Shown here piece after piece: positions 7,602-15,801 of a stretch of 64,000 nucleotides of DNA. This DNA is from an uncultured Clostridia bacterium. GTDB lineage: Bacteria; Bacillota; Clostridia; Oscillospirales; Acutalibacteraceae. Each line of letters opens with the position of its first letter. Position 1 is the first letter of the stretch. Under the pieces are notes generated by a model. That model searched no databases, was not told the DNA's origin, and saw only the letters and a list, made by a program, of their open reading frames with translations. The position numbers and the translations under genes are program-made. The DNA lies in assembly GCA_930990065.1 (NCBI GenBank), contig CAKNOA010000004.1, forward strand, positions 18,789-82,788. The letters run 5' to 3'.

Positions 7602-9221
7602 TTATCCGTTTGTCGACTGTTCCTGGCTTTCGATCAGGGTCACTTCGATTTCCAAGGTTTTGTCTTCCAGGTACCGGTAAACGGTCAACGTCACCGTATC
7701 GCCAGGTTTCTTTTTCGTCAGCAGATTGCTGAGCACCATGGAAGAGTCCACATCGGTACCGTTAACTTTTGTGATCACGTCGCCCTTCTGCAAACCGGCT
7801 TTCTGGGCCGATTCGTTATTCACTTCGGCCACATACCAACCTTCCGTCAGCCCATAGAACCGGGCCGTATTCGCGTCAATATATTGGCCGGTAATGCCCA
7901 ACATCGCGCGGTCTTTCACATACCCGTAGTTCATCAGGTCCGTAATAATATCCTGCACCGTATTCACGGGGATGGCGAACCCAATGCCTTCAAAGCTGGT
8001 ATCAACGATCTTCGAAGAGGTAATACCGATCACTTGGCCGTATTGGTTCACCAGCGCACCGCCGCTGTTACCGGGGTTAATGGCGGCATCCACCTGGATG
8101 CAGTCCATGGAGTACCCGTATTCCGAATTGGTGATTTCACGGTTCAGGGCCGAAATATGGCCATACGTGCAGCTGGAGCTGAACTGCAGGCCGCCAGGGT
8201 TGCCTACCGCCGCTACGGAATCGCCCACCTGCAGGCTGTCGGAATCGCCAAATTCCGCCGCCGTCAAACCGGTGGCATCCACTTTCAGCAGCGCCAGGTC
8301 GGTCACACTGTCGGACCCAATCAGTTTCGCACTGTATGTTTTTCCATCCGACATCACGACTTTCAAAGAATCAGCGCCTTCTACCACGTGGGCATTGGTG
8401 ATAATATACCCGTCGCTGGTGGCAATCACACCGCTGCCTTCGCTCTGGGGCGAAATTTCGCTGCCGCTTTCTTTGTCCGTTGTAAAGTCACCCAAAATAC
8501 CGCCGCCGGTAGCCTTCTGGTAGTTTTCTACACACACCACGGAGGGAATGACCTTTTGGGCAATTTCCGAATTACTCAGGGTCTTCACCGTACTGCTGTC
8601 CGTATTGCTGGTATCACTGCTGTCATCTACCACTTTGGTAATGGTAAAGGCGGCGTTGGCGTCGCCACCGGCCGTGGAACCTGTCACGTTAATGTAACCG
8701 CCGTTAATCAGCCCGATGACCGAAGCCACCGATACCCCACTGACCAGCACACAGCACAGCACCACACACAACACGCGCAGTGCGATTTTACCGCCTTTGC
8801 CCATGGGCTTTTTGACTTTAGGTGCTTTCGGGGCTTTCGGGGTTTTGCCCGGTTTGGCCCCATGGGGCGGCTGAACCGGGGGCTGGCTGCCGCCGCCATA
8901 CGACGGCGTATCCCCACCATACGGATGCTGGGGGTTCGCATACCCGCTATACGGTGCTTGGCCGGCGTATGGATACGAACCGGTTACCTGGTTCGGCGTT
9001 GACGCTGGGCGCTGCCAGTTATACTGGTTGGCCGTATAGGAAGGCGCCTGTGCCGTTACAGGGGGCTGTACCGGCTGGCTTTGTTGGGAGGAAGCCGGTG
9101 TTTCCGGCTGTGTTGTTTTCGCCGCTTCAACCGGTTGGGCCTCACCGGCAGGCGTCGTGTTGGAATTTTCTTGCTCTATATGGGATCTCTTTTCGAATTC
9201 ATTTTCGAACTCATTCGTCAT
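7602..9221 (-). CDS. HtrA/DegP-type membrane-anchored serine protease with PDZ domain
   Basis: This is a 539-residue envelope quality-control protease. The first 140 residues are cytoplasmic and rich in Pro, Gln, Tyr and Gly. A basic stretch and one membrane helix (IALRVLCVVLCCVLVSGVSV) follow. The trypsin-like domain then shows the triad His in ITNAHVV, Asp in TDLALLKVD and Ser in NPGNSGGALV. The C-terminal PDZ domain includes AGLQKGDVITKVNGTDV. I chose the start at 9221 (MTNEFENEF) because GGAAAGG lies about 12 bases upstream; 9260 is an in-frame alternative. This matches the usual Firmicutes HtrA layout. It is probably a single-gene transcript with its own terminator. Confidence 0.93.
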   Translation of the reverse strand: MTNEFENEFEKRSHIEQENSNTTPAGEAQPVEAAKTTQPETPASSQQSQPVQPPVTAQAPSYTANQYNWQRPASTPNQVTGSYPYAGQAPYSGYANPQHPYGGDTPSYGGGSQPPVQPPHGAKPGKTPKAPKAPKVKKPMGKGGKIALRVLCVVLCCVLVSGVSVASVIGLINGGYINVTGSTAGGDANAAFTITKVVDDSSDTSNTDSSTVKTLSNSEIAQKVIPSVVCVENYQKATGGGILGDFTTDKESGSEISPQSEGSGVIATSDGYIITNAHVVEGADSLKVVMSDGKTYSAKLIGSDSVTDLALLKVDATGLTAAEFGDSDSLQVGDSVAAVGNPGGLQFSSSCTYGHISALNREITNSEYGYSMDCIQVDAAINPGNSGGALVNQYGQVIGITSSKIVDTSFEGIGFAIPVNTVQDIITDLMNYGYVKDRAMLGITGQYIDANTARFYGLTEGWYVAEVNNESAQKAGLQKGDVITKVNGTDVDSSMVLSNLLTKKKPGDTVTLTVYRYLEDKTLEIEVTLIESQEQSTNG

Positions 9222-9357
9222 CGTCTCATCATTTCCTTTCCAAAACAATGGGGCCGTCAAGGAACGATCTGGCTTTCGCTCTTGCGACTATCTGTAGTAT
9301 GCCAAACCTGTGTGAAAAAAATGTGACAGCTTCTTTACCTTTCCCTGATTTTTACTT

Positions 9358-10725
9358 TTACAGCCCTTTTAGGCATTTTTCCAGTGCCCTAACCCCTGCG
9401 GCGATTTTCTCGGTGGGAATCCCGGCAAACCCCAAGATCAGGCTCTCGTTTTTTTCCCCGCCCACACGCAGGCGGATGCCATTTTCCCGGGCCGCTTCGA
9501 CCGCTTTTTCCCCTTGTAAACCCGGTAGCGTGACCCGCACCGTCAGGGACGTCTCCTGTAAGGAGATAACTGCCTCCTTTCCAAACGTATCCCGCAGGGC
9601 GCGCAACAGCAGCGAGCTCTTTTCGGCGTACAATTTGCGCATACGGCGCAAGTGCTTTTCCAAATACCCCTGTGAAATATACGAGGCCAGCGCTAACTGC
9701 TCGATTTTCGAAGCCGTTTGGTGGTACGCCAAAAAGCGGCCGTCATACCGGCGGCTTAACCGGGGCGGCAGCACCATGTATCCAAGCCGCACACTGGGCA
9801 GCAACAGTTTGGAAAAGGAACCGATATAGGCCACCCATTCTTCGCCTCCCATGCCCTGTAACGCGGGCACCGGCCGCGCCCGGTACCGCAATTCCCCGTT
9901 ATAATCGTCTTCGATCAGCCACCCGCCGTTTTCCCTGGCCCACTGGAGCAACTCCTGCCGTCGCGCCGGGGGGATGACCCGGCCCGACGACGGGGTCAGC
10001 AGTACCTGATGGACGCCGCTTTTTTGCAAAGCCTCTGGGAGCGGACCACTCCCGTCTTCCGGAAGGCGCACGATCTCAAAGCCCGCGTCGGCAAAGACCC
10101 GTTCGGCCTGTGGAAAAGGCGCCGGCGACATGGCGATTCGCTTTTCCGTAAGCAGCGCACATAACTGAATGAGCAAGGGCTGAATGCCCGCTCCAATCAC
10201 AATCCGTTCCGGCGGCGCCGTCACCCCCCGCACCCGGTAGGTATACGCCGACAACGCCCGGCGCAAACTGATTTCCCCCTGGGGATCGCCGTACGAAGCA
10301 ATGGCCGTTGTGTCGGCCAGCACCTGGCGGATCTGCTTTTGCCACTGCACACTGTCGGTATGGGCGGCGTCCACCGATTCCGTCCCAAAATCGTACTGCA
10401 CCGGCGGCTGCGGCTTACGAAACGGCGGTAAAAGCGGGGATACTTCTATGAGGGATGCTGCCAGTGCCTGTTGTCCGAGGCCCCCCTGGACAAAAAAGCC
10501 CCGTTTGGGTTCGTTGCGCAAGTAGCCTTCTACGCACAGCTGCTGGTACGCTTCTTCCACCGTGGTGCGGCTGATACCCCAGTCTTCCGCCCCCCGGCGA
10601 ATAGACGGCACACGGCTGCCCGGGGCCAGCCCCCCTTTTTCAATGGCTGTCCGAATGGCCCGGTACAGCTGTTCATAGAGCGGCTCTTTTTTCTTTTCGT
10701 CCAGTTGAATCCCTTCATAAAACAT
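9358..10725 (-). CDS. MocR/PdxR-type regulator (GntR helix-turn-helix fused to aminotransferase fold)
   Basis: This 455-residue regulator has an N-terminal winged helix of the GntR family (residues 10-80, with GLAPGSRVPSIRRGAEDW and ISRTTVEEAYQQL). It is joined to a fold-type I aminotransferase domain whose PLP lysine is in SFSKLLLPSVRLG. Proteins of this architecture, such as PdxR, sense pyridoxal phosphate. It is transcribed divergently from a pyridoxamine kinase gene across 147 bases, which makes control of B6 salvage its likely job. The shared region carries repeated CTGTAC/T elements. Confidence 0.92.
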   Translation of the reverse strand: MFYEGIQLDEKKKEPLYEQLYRAIRTAIEKGGLAPGSRVPSIRRGAEDWGISRTTVEEAYQQLCVEGYLRNEPKRGFFVQGGLGQQALAASLIEVSPLLPPFRKPQPPVQYDFGTESVDAAHTDSVQWQKQIRQVLADTTAIASYGDPQGEISLRRALSAYTYRVRGVTAPPERIVIGAGIQPLLIQLCALLTEKRIAMSPAPFPQAERVFADAGFEIVRLPEDGSGPLPEALQKSGVHQVLLTPSSGRVIPPARRQELLQWARENGGWLIEDDYNGELRYRARPVPALQGMGGEEWVAYIGSFSKLLLPSVRLGYMVLPPRLSRRYDGRFLAYHQTASKIEQLALASYISQGYLEKHLRRMRKLYAEKSSLLLRALRDTFGKEAVISLQETSLTVRVTLPGLQGEKAVEAARENGIRLRVGGEKNESLILGFAGIPTEKIAAGVRALEKCLKGL

Positions 10726-10752
10726 GGCAAGGCCCCCTTTTCTTTCTTCTTT

Positions 10753-10834
10753 ATCATACCGCGTTTTTCCCTATCTGTACATGAAAAATTTTTTAAAACT
10801 GTATATTTTAAAAAGTACAGTCTGGCGCTATACT
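10753..10834. promoter_or_regulatory. Divergent promoter region between the PdxR-type regulator and the B6 kinase
   Basis: The minus-strand -10 is TATGAT (10758-10753) and the plus-strand -10 is TATACT (10829-10834), neither with a good -35. Between them lie CTGTAC (10775-10780), CTGTAT in the same orientation 24 bases further on (10799-10804), and the inverted form GTACAG (10815-10820). MocR regulators commonly bind direct repeats, so these are candidate operator halves. Confidence 0.5.
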
Positions 10835-10872
10835 GAGGGACACAAGAAAGAACTTGAAAGAAGGTTTTCGCC

Positions 10873-11715
10873 ATGCTAAAGCGTGTTGTCGCCATTCATG
10901 ATATTTCCTGTGTGGGCAAATGTTCCCTCACCGTGGCCCTGCCGGTGCTATCCGCTGCCGGAATCGAATGCAGTGTTCTGCCCACTGCGGTCCTTTCCAC
11001 CCATACGGGCGGATTTACCGGATATACGTTTCGCGATTTGACGGACGATATGGCCCCCATTGCCCGGCACTGGGAATCGCTGTCCCTGTCGGTGGATGCT
11101 TTTTACACCGGTTATTTGGGATCGGTGGAACAGACCGAACTGGTGCGCCAGCTGATCCACCGGTTAAAAAATGAAAAGAGTTTTGTGTTTGTCGATCCGG
11201 CCATGGCCGATAACGGTAAACTGTACGCCGGTTTTGACCTGCACTTTGTCGAGGGCATGGCGGCCCTGTGCCGGGAAGCCGATATTATCATCCCCAACCT
11301 GACTGAAGCGGCGTTTTTGCTAAACGAACCGTATCAGGAAAACGGGTATACCCGCCGTGACATTCAGGCGCTGCTGCGCCGCCTTTCCGATATGGGTCCC
11401 CAGCAGGTTATTCTGACCGGCATTACCTATGAACCCGGCCGCATTGGGGCCGCTGCCTATGACCGGCGTACGGATCGCTACTGCGAATATCTGGATGAAC
11501 AGGTCGACGGTTATTTCCACGGTACCGGTGATTTGTTTGCCAGCGCCGTGTTGTCGGCCTTGATGAATCACCATTCGTTAGCTCATGCCTTGGAAATCGC
11601 CACCCGGTTTGTGCTGCAGTCCATTCGCAACACGGTACAAAACGGGACGGACCGCCGGTTCGGTGTCGATTTTGAACATGCGCTCTTGCCGTTTATGCAG
11701 GAAACCCTGCGCTAA
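10873..11715 (+). CDS. Pyridoxamine/pyridoxal kinase (ribokinase family)
   Basis: This 280-residue enzyme should phosphorylate B6 vitamers with ATP. It belongs to the PdxK/PdxY/ThiD branch of the ribokinase fold. The N-terminus shows HDISCVGKCSLTVALPVLSA, residues 45-60 hold the THTGGFTGYTF substrate loop, and the C-terminal catalytic and anion-hole motif is HGTGDLFASAV with the base Asp. The start follows GAAAGAAGG. It is divergent from the PdxR-like gene and followed by a DUF436 gene and yggS, so the whole block concerns PLP supply. A hydroxymethylpyrimidine kinase role is less likely because ThiD has different N-terminal motifs. Confidence 0.9.
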   Translation: MLKRVVAIHDISCVGKCSLTVALPVLSAAGIECSVLPTAVLSTHTGGFTGYTFRDLTDDMAPIARHWESLSLSVDAFYTGYLGSVEQTELVRQLIHRLKNEKSFVFVDPAMADNGKLYAGFDLHFVEGMAALCREADIIIPNLTEAAFLLNEPYQENGYTRRDIQALLRRLSDMGPQQVILTGITYEPGRIGAAAYDRRTDRYCEYLDEQVDGYFHGTGDLFASAVLSALMNHHSLAHALEIATRFVLQSIRNTVQNGTDRRFGVDFEHALLPFMQETLR

Positions 11716-11753
11716 AAGCAGCCAACGATTGTTACGAAAGGAGAAAAAAGGTT

Positions 11754-12299
11754 ATGTCGCTTTCTACCATTCGTGACCAGGCCCGCCAGGCCGTCACGGA
11801 ACTTTTGGAAAAATCCGCCCTGCCGCAGGGCAGCCTGCTGGTTGTGGGATGCAGCACCAGTGAAATTCTGGGCGGTTCCATCGGCCATAACGGCAGCTTG
11901 GAAGCGGCCCAGGCCGTGTATGAAGGAATGGCGCCGGTATTGCAGGCCCACGGTATCCACTTGGCCGCCCAGTGCTGTGAACACCTGAACCGTGCCCTGA
12001 TTGTGGAACGGTCCGTGGCCCTGGCCCGTCAGTACGAAGAAGTATGTGTGGTGCCCCAGCCCCATGCCGGCGGCAGCTGGGCCACCGTTTGCTGGCAGCA
12101 ATTTACCGACCCGGTCGCTGTCGAAACCATTCGGGCCGAGGCCGGCATCGATATCGGCGACACGCTCATCGGTATGCACCTGCGTGCAGTAGCTGTGCCG
12201 GTCCGCCTGTCGGTCTCCGAAATCGGCAGCGCCCGGGTCGTATGTGCCCGCACACGCCCCAAATATATCGGTGGCAGCCGCGCTGTTTATGAACGCTGA
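11754..12299 (+). CDS. DUF436 / TIGR01440 family protein (YwlG-like)
   Basis: This 181-residue protein matches the YwlG family, whose biochemical role is not established. It shows VVGCSTSEILGG near residue 30, AAQCCEHLNRALIVER near residue 75 and VPQPHAGGSW near residue 100, which are strongly conserved in the family. An AAAGGAG site precedes the ATG. It sits between the pyridoxamine kinase and yggS with short gaps of 38 and 16 bases, so it is co-transcribed with them. In this context a link to vitamin B6 is an inference worth noting. Confidence 0.85.
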   Translation: MSLSTIRDQARQAVTELLEKSALPQGSLLVVGCSTSEILGGSIGHNGSLEAAQAVYEGMAPVLQAHGIHLAAQCCEHLNRALIVERSVALARQYEEVCVVPQPHAGGSWATVCWQQFTDPVAVETIRAEAGIDIGDTLIGMHLRAVAVPVRLSVSEIGSARVVCARTRPKYIGGSRAVYER

Positions 12300-12315
12300 A
12301 AGGAGTGTCCGTTTT

Positions 12316-13050
12316 ATGGAATATACAGCCTGTACCCCTACTTTGGATGAACTAAAAAAACGGATTACCGCCATTCGGGCCCGCATGGAAAAAGCCGCCC
12401 TCGAAAGCGGCCGGGACCCGGCCAGTGTGCGGCTGTGTGCCGCCTGTAAAACCCGCACCGTCGAAACCGTGCGGCTTTCGGCCCAGTGTGCCATTGACCT
12501 GTTCGGCGAAAATCATGTACAGGAATTGGTGGAGAAAAAGGACGCCGGTGCGTATCTAGCCAAGCCCTGCCACTTTATCGGGCATTTGCAGACAAATAAA
12601 ATCAAAAAAGTGGTCGGCCGCGCTGACGTGATCGAAAGTGTGGATTCGGCCCGGCTGCTCGACCTAATCGACCGGGAGGCGGACCGGCAGCAGCTGGTGC
12701 AGCCCGTCTTTTTGGAGGTCAATATTGGTGGCGAAGAGAGCAAAAGCGGCGTAAAGCCGGAAGAACTCATGCCCCTGCTCCAGCACGCTTCTACCCTTTC
12801 TCACATTTGCGTCACCGGGCTGATGACCATTCCGCCGGTCTATACCAGCGATGAACAAAACCGGGGGTATTTGCGGCATATGCATCAGCTGTTCGAAGAA
12901 GCGAGCGCACTGTCCCTACCCCATATAGAGATCAAAGAATTATCCATGGGCATGAGTGGGGACTTTGAAAACGCCATTCGCGAAGGCGCCACGCTGGTGC
13001 GTATTGGTACGGCGATTTACGGCCCCCGTCCCCCGAAAGCCCAGGCGTAA
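12316..13050 (+). CDS. yggS: YggS-family pyridoxal phosphate homeostasis protein
   Basis: This 244-residue protein is a PLP-binding TIM-barrel protein with alanine racemase N-domain fold that buffers PLP. The PLP lysine is in CAACKTRTVE near residue 40. Further family motifs are FGENHVQEL, HFIGHLQTNKIK, SVDSARLLD, EVNIGGEESKSGV, GLMTIPP, LSMGMSGDFENAI and RIGTAIYG. I chose ATG 12316, which follows AGGAGTG, over an in-frame upstream start at 12244 that would overlap the DUF436 gene. It lies in the B6 operon rather than in the division cluster where Firmicutes YlmE is often found. Confidence 0.93.
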   Translation: MEYTACTPTLDELKKRITAIRARMEKAALESGRDPASVRLCAACKTRTVETVRLSAQCAIDLFGENHVQELVEKKDAGAYLAKPCHFIGHLQTNKIKKVVGRADVIESVDSARLLDLIDREADRQQLVQPVFLEVNIGGEESKSGVKPEELMPLLQHASTLSHICVTGLMTIPPVYTSDEQNRGYLRHMHQLFEEASALSLPHIEIKELSMGMSGDFENAIREGATLVRIGTAIYGPRPPKAQA

Positions 13051-13080
13051 AAGTCCCATTGTATGAGGAGGAATCGAAAC

Positions 13081-13655
13081 ATGAATCGAAAAGTTCTGAC
13101 CCAGAATACCACCGTCAATCTGGCGGTAACCGGCCTGATGGGGGCGCTGGTCTTTGTGGCCACCTTTTTCCTGAAAATTGAAATCCCCGTAGGCGGCGAC
13201 CGCACCATGATCGGCTTTGCCAATGTATTTTGCATCCTGTCGGGCCTGCTGTTAGGGCCGGTTTACGGCGGTTGCGCGGCCGGGTTTGGCTCGTTTTTGT
13301 TTGACGTGGTGGGCGGCTGGTTCAGCAGTGCCCCGGTCACGCTGATTACCAAATTTTTATGGCGTTTTTCTGCGGGCTGATCGCTCACGGCGGGCGTAAA
13401 GAAAGCCGTCACCCGGCTACGTCCCGTCTGGTAGTCGCCGCTGTGGTGGGGTCCCTGGCCTACTGCCTGATGTATTTAGGGTATTCGCTATTCAAAGAAG
13501 TCCTGGCGGGCAGTTCATTTGACGCCGCGCTGATTGTGATGTACACGAAAGCCGGTGCGACCCTGCTCAATGCGGTGATCGCCGATGTGATTGCCGTGCC
13601 GTTTTACTGGGCGCTGCATAGGGCTTTGCAAAAAGGCGGGTTATTAAAGGGATAA
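13081..13655 (+). pseudogene. ECF transporter S component, split by a frameshift
   Basis: ATG 13081 follows GAGGAGG and opens a product with about three membrane helices (TVNLAVTGLMGALVFVATFF, MIGFANVFCILSGLLLGPVY) that stops at 13380. A second frame continues at once from about 13359 with MAFFCGLIAHGG and two more helices to 13655. Together they give one S component of about 190 residues of the PF07155-like type. The frames join at AAATTTTTATGG (13350-13361), where a run of five T would need to be six. S components bind a vitamin and pair with shared EcfAAT. The B6 context suggests pyridoxine or pyridoxal as ligand, by inference. A sequencing error and a true mutation are both possible. Confidence 0.8.
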
Positions 13656-13668
13656 CCCGTCCCTTTTC
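13637..13668 (+). terminator. Weak terminator after the B6 operon
   Basis: CGGGTTAT (13637-13644) pairs with ATAACCCG (13652-13659), overlapping the stop codon of the S-component gene, and is followed by TCCCTTTTCTC. The stem is short and the T-run interrupted. Confidence 0.45.
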
Positions 13669-13737
13669 TCTTCTGTTTCCTACAATTTTCTGCCCGTTTC
13701 CCCACAGGAATTTTACATGGGTTTTTCCCGTTCTACA

Positions 13738-13766
13738 TTGACATTGCAAGGTGGGGCGCGTATACT
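13738..13766 (+). promoter_or_regulatory. Promoter of the mgtE transcript
   Basis: TTGACA (13738-13743), 17 bases, TATACT (13761-13766): a near-consensus vegetative promoter. Transcription would begin near 13773, about a dozen bases before the riboswitch. Confidence 0.85.
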
Positions 13767-13784
13767 GAAACATAGAAAATTTAT

Positions 13785-13975
13785 GTCATTTCGGTAGGTG
13801 AGGCTACCGCAGGGAAGGGGTACAGAACACCCCGGGATTGCTGCCGCAAGATGGTGGAGACACCGCTTAGCTACGGTTAACAGTCTATGTCGTGGAAGGC
13901 ATCGACTAATGCAATTACACGCCGGTTTTTCCGGCATGCCCTGCGAAGCTAAAGCTTGAACGGGTGGTGAATGCC
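13785..13975 (+). ncRNA. M-box (ykoK) magnesium riboswitch
   Basis: The leader carries the conserved M-box elements TAGGTGAGGCTACC near 13795 and AGCTAAAGCTTGAACGGG near 13948, with the peripheral helices between them. The closing helix can form between CATTT (13787-13791) and GAATG (13969-13973). M-box RNAs bind Mg2+ and shut off downstream genes when Mg2+ is plentiful. Here the RNA lies between a strong promoter and a terminator, and the next gene is the Mg2+ transporter mgtE, exactly the expected target. Confidence 0.93.
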
Positions 13976-14016
13976 TCATTCTGTTTGGGCTTTTTGCGCC
14001 GGAATGAGGCTTTTTT
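13973..14016 (+). terminator. Riboswitch-controlled terminator
   Basis: GCCTCATTC (13973-13981) pairs with GAATGAGGC (14002-14010) and is followed by TTTTTT. The left arm abuts and partly overlaps the 3' side of the M-box closing helix, as needed for Mg2+-dependent switching between terminator and antiterminator. Confidence 0.85.
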
Positions 14017-14053
14017 CTGTCTATTTCCCGAAAAATGAGAGGTGAGAAAGAGT

Positions 14054-14161
14054 ATGGAAGGCAACCCGGGTGATCGATTATGCGGAATTCATTTGGCAAA
14101 GGCGGCTGTGAGGGGCCATGGGCGCCCTGTTTCCGGCTTTTTCTCCAAACACTGGGTCTAA
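14054..14161 (+). CDS. Possible 35-codon leader peptide upstream of mgtE
   Basis: Between the riboswitch terminator and mgtE an ATG at 14054, preceded by GAGGTGAG, opens 35 codons starting MEGNPGDRL and ending FFSKHWV. I recognise no family. The 255 bases between terminator and mgtE are longer than needed for a simple leader. Mg2+ transporter leaders in enterobacteria do encode regulatory peptides, so a second control layer is possible. Equally, this may be a chance open frame. Confidence 0.25.
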   Translation: MEGNPGDRLCGIHLAKAAVRGHGRPVSGFFSKHWV

Positions 14162-14274
14162 GGTTCCCCAGCCCCTTTTGCTTTTTGTATTTCCAAATCT
14201 CATTCGGTCTCGATGAAACGATCGAAAACGGGCATGATGACACATGAACGCGAACCGAAACGGAGGAATACACC

Positions 14275-15627
14275 ATGAGCGATTGGGAACTGAAATTTGA
14301 CGAACTCAACGAACTGGCGGAAACCAGTCAATTTAAAAAACTGAAGGCCATCCTGGACGAAAAAAACGAAATGGACGTGGCTGAATTCATCGGGCAGCTG
14401 CCCCATGAAAAAGCACTGGCCACCTTCCGTATTTTGCAAAAAGATCTGGCCAGCGAAGTATTTGCCTGCATGGATCCCGATGAACAGCAGGAAATTATCC
14501 GTGATATCAGCGATACGGAACTGAATCAGATCATCGAAGATCTGTACACCGACGATGCCGTCGATATGATCGAAGAAATGCCCGCCAATGTGGCGCGCCG
14601 GATTTTGCGGCTGGCTACCCCCGAAACCCGGGCCCAGATCAACCAGTACCTGAAATATCCGGAAAACAGCGCCGGCAGCATTATGACCAGCGAATATGTG
14701 GCGCTGCGGGCTACCATGAACGTGGAACAGGCTTTCAGCTATATCCGGCATCACGGGGTCGACAAAGAAACCATATACACCTGTTATGTTGTCGATAATC
14801 AGCGTAAACTGATCGGGGTTATCACGCTGAAAGATCTGTTGATGAACCCCTATGAAACCGTGGTCAGCGAAATCATGGACGATAACGTCATCCGGGTTAC
14901 TACTACGGAGGACCGGGAAGACGTTTCCCAAATCTTTAATAAGTACGATCTGCTGGCCTTGCCGGTGGTCGACAGTGAAAACCGTCTGGTGGGTATTGTC
15001 ACGGTTGACGATGCCGTCGACGTCATGGAACAGGAAGCCACCGAAGATATCCAGAAGATGGCCGCTATGGCCCCTTCGGAAAAACCGTACCTGAAAACCA
15101 GCGTGTTTACCCTGGCCCGCAACCGGATTGTGTGGTTGATGGTCCTGATGGTCAGCAGTATGTGCACCGGCGGGATTTTGTCTTCGTATGAAGCGGCCTT
15201 TTCGGCCATCCCGCTGCTGGTTACGTTCATCCCCATGCTGACCGATACGGGCGGGAACGCCGGCAGCCAGGCCAGCACCATGATCATCCGTAGCATGACG
15301 CTGGGGGATATCGTCCCGCGGGATATTCTGCGGGTACTGTGGAAGGAATTCCGGGTATCGCTGTTGTGCGGTTTTGGGTTGGCACTTGTTAACTACGTGC
15401 GCCTGATTATCATGTATCCAGGCCAGGAAGGCCTCTCCCTGGTTGTCGCGTTGAGCGTTATGGGTACCGTGATTATGTCGAAGACCATCGGCTGCACGCT
15501 GCCGATTATTGCCCGTTGCCTGCATCTGGACCCCACCTTAATGGCTTCCCCGCTGATCACCACGATTGTGGATGCTGCGAGCCTGATTTTGTACTTCCAG
15601 ATTGCTTCCATGCTGCTGCCCCTGTAA
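14275..15627 (+). CDS. mgtE: Magnesium transporter MgtE
   Basis: This 450-residue Mg2+ channel/transporter has the full MgtE layout. An N-terminal superhelical acidic domain (residues 1-130) is followed by two CBS domains (about 135-255, including MTSEYVALRATM and LPVVDSENRLVGIVTVDDA). Then come a connecting helix and five membrane helices with the pore signature LTDTGGNAGSQAST. The start follows GGAGGAATACACC. It is controlled by the M-box upstream, and the acidic domain and CBS pair also gate the channel by Mg2+. A terminator follows directly, so it is monocistronic. Confidence 0.97.
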   Translation: MSDWELKFDELNELAETSQFKKLKAILDEKNEMDVAEFIGQLPHEKALATFRILQKDLASEVFACMDPDEQQEIIRDISDTELNQIIEDLYTDDAVDMIEEMPANVARRILRLATPETRAQINQYLKYPENSAGSIMTSEYVALRATMNVEQAFSYIRHHGVDKETIYTCYVVDNQRKLIGVITLKDLLMNPYETVVSEIMDDNVIRVTTTEDREDVSQIFNKYDLLALPVVDSENRLVGIVTVDDAVDVMEQEATEDIQKMAAMAPSEKPYLKTSVFTLARNRIVWLMVLMVSSMCTGGILSSYEAAFSAIPLLVTFIPMLTDTGGNAGSQASTMIIRSMTLGDIVPRDILRVLWKEFRVSLLCGFGLALVNYVRLIIMYPGQEGLSLVVALSVMGTVIMSKTIGCTLPIIARCLHLDPTLMASPLITTIVDAASLILYFQIASMLLPL

Positions 15628-15639
15628 TCCTTGTTGAAA

Positions 15640-15673
15640 AAGCCCGGATCGGCAAAGATCCGGGCTTTTTTTG
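15640..15673 (+). terminator. Terminator after mgtE
   Basis: AAGCCCGGATC pairs with GATCCGGGCTT across a 6-base loop and is followed by a T-run, 13 bases after the mgtE stop. Confidence 0.9.
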
Positions 15674-15685
15674 TCCCCAGTATTC

Positions 15686-15714
15686 TTTACTTCTGAAAGC
15701 CGATATGCTAAGAT
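15686..15714 (+). promoter_or_regulatory. Promoter of the DAHP synthase gene
   Basis: TTTACT (15686-15691), 17 bases, TAAGAT (15709-15714) with a TGC extension. The untranslated leader would be about 80 bases. I see no T-box or tryptophan leader in it. Confidence 0.5.
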
Positions 15715-15801
15715 AAACAAAGCATCCCTTTTCTTTTTTTGTGATAAACATGCATGTTTCCGGCCATTTTGAGCCGAAGCGATAAGGAGAGACGTACTTT
15801 T

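Noticed and set aside
7569..9002. A 477-codon open frame on the plus strand
   Set aside because: It is antisense to the HtrA-type gene, whose catalytic motifs are unambiguous.
13350..13361. Programmed ribosomal frameshift in the ECF S-component gene
   Set aside because: No stimulatory structure or codon arrangement typical of -1 slippage is evident, and S components are not known to use it. A simple indel in the T-run is more likely.
14200..15525. A 441-codon open frame on the minus strand
   Set aside because: It is antisense to mgtE, which is supported by motifs, ribosome site, promoter, riboswitch and terminator.
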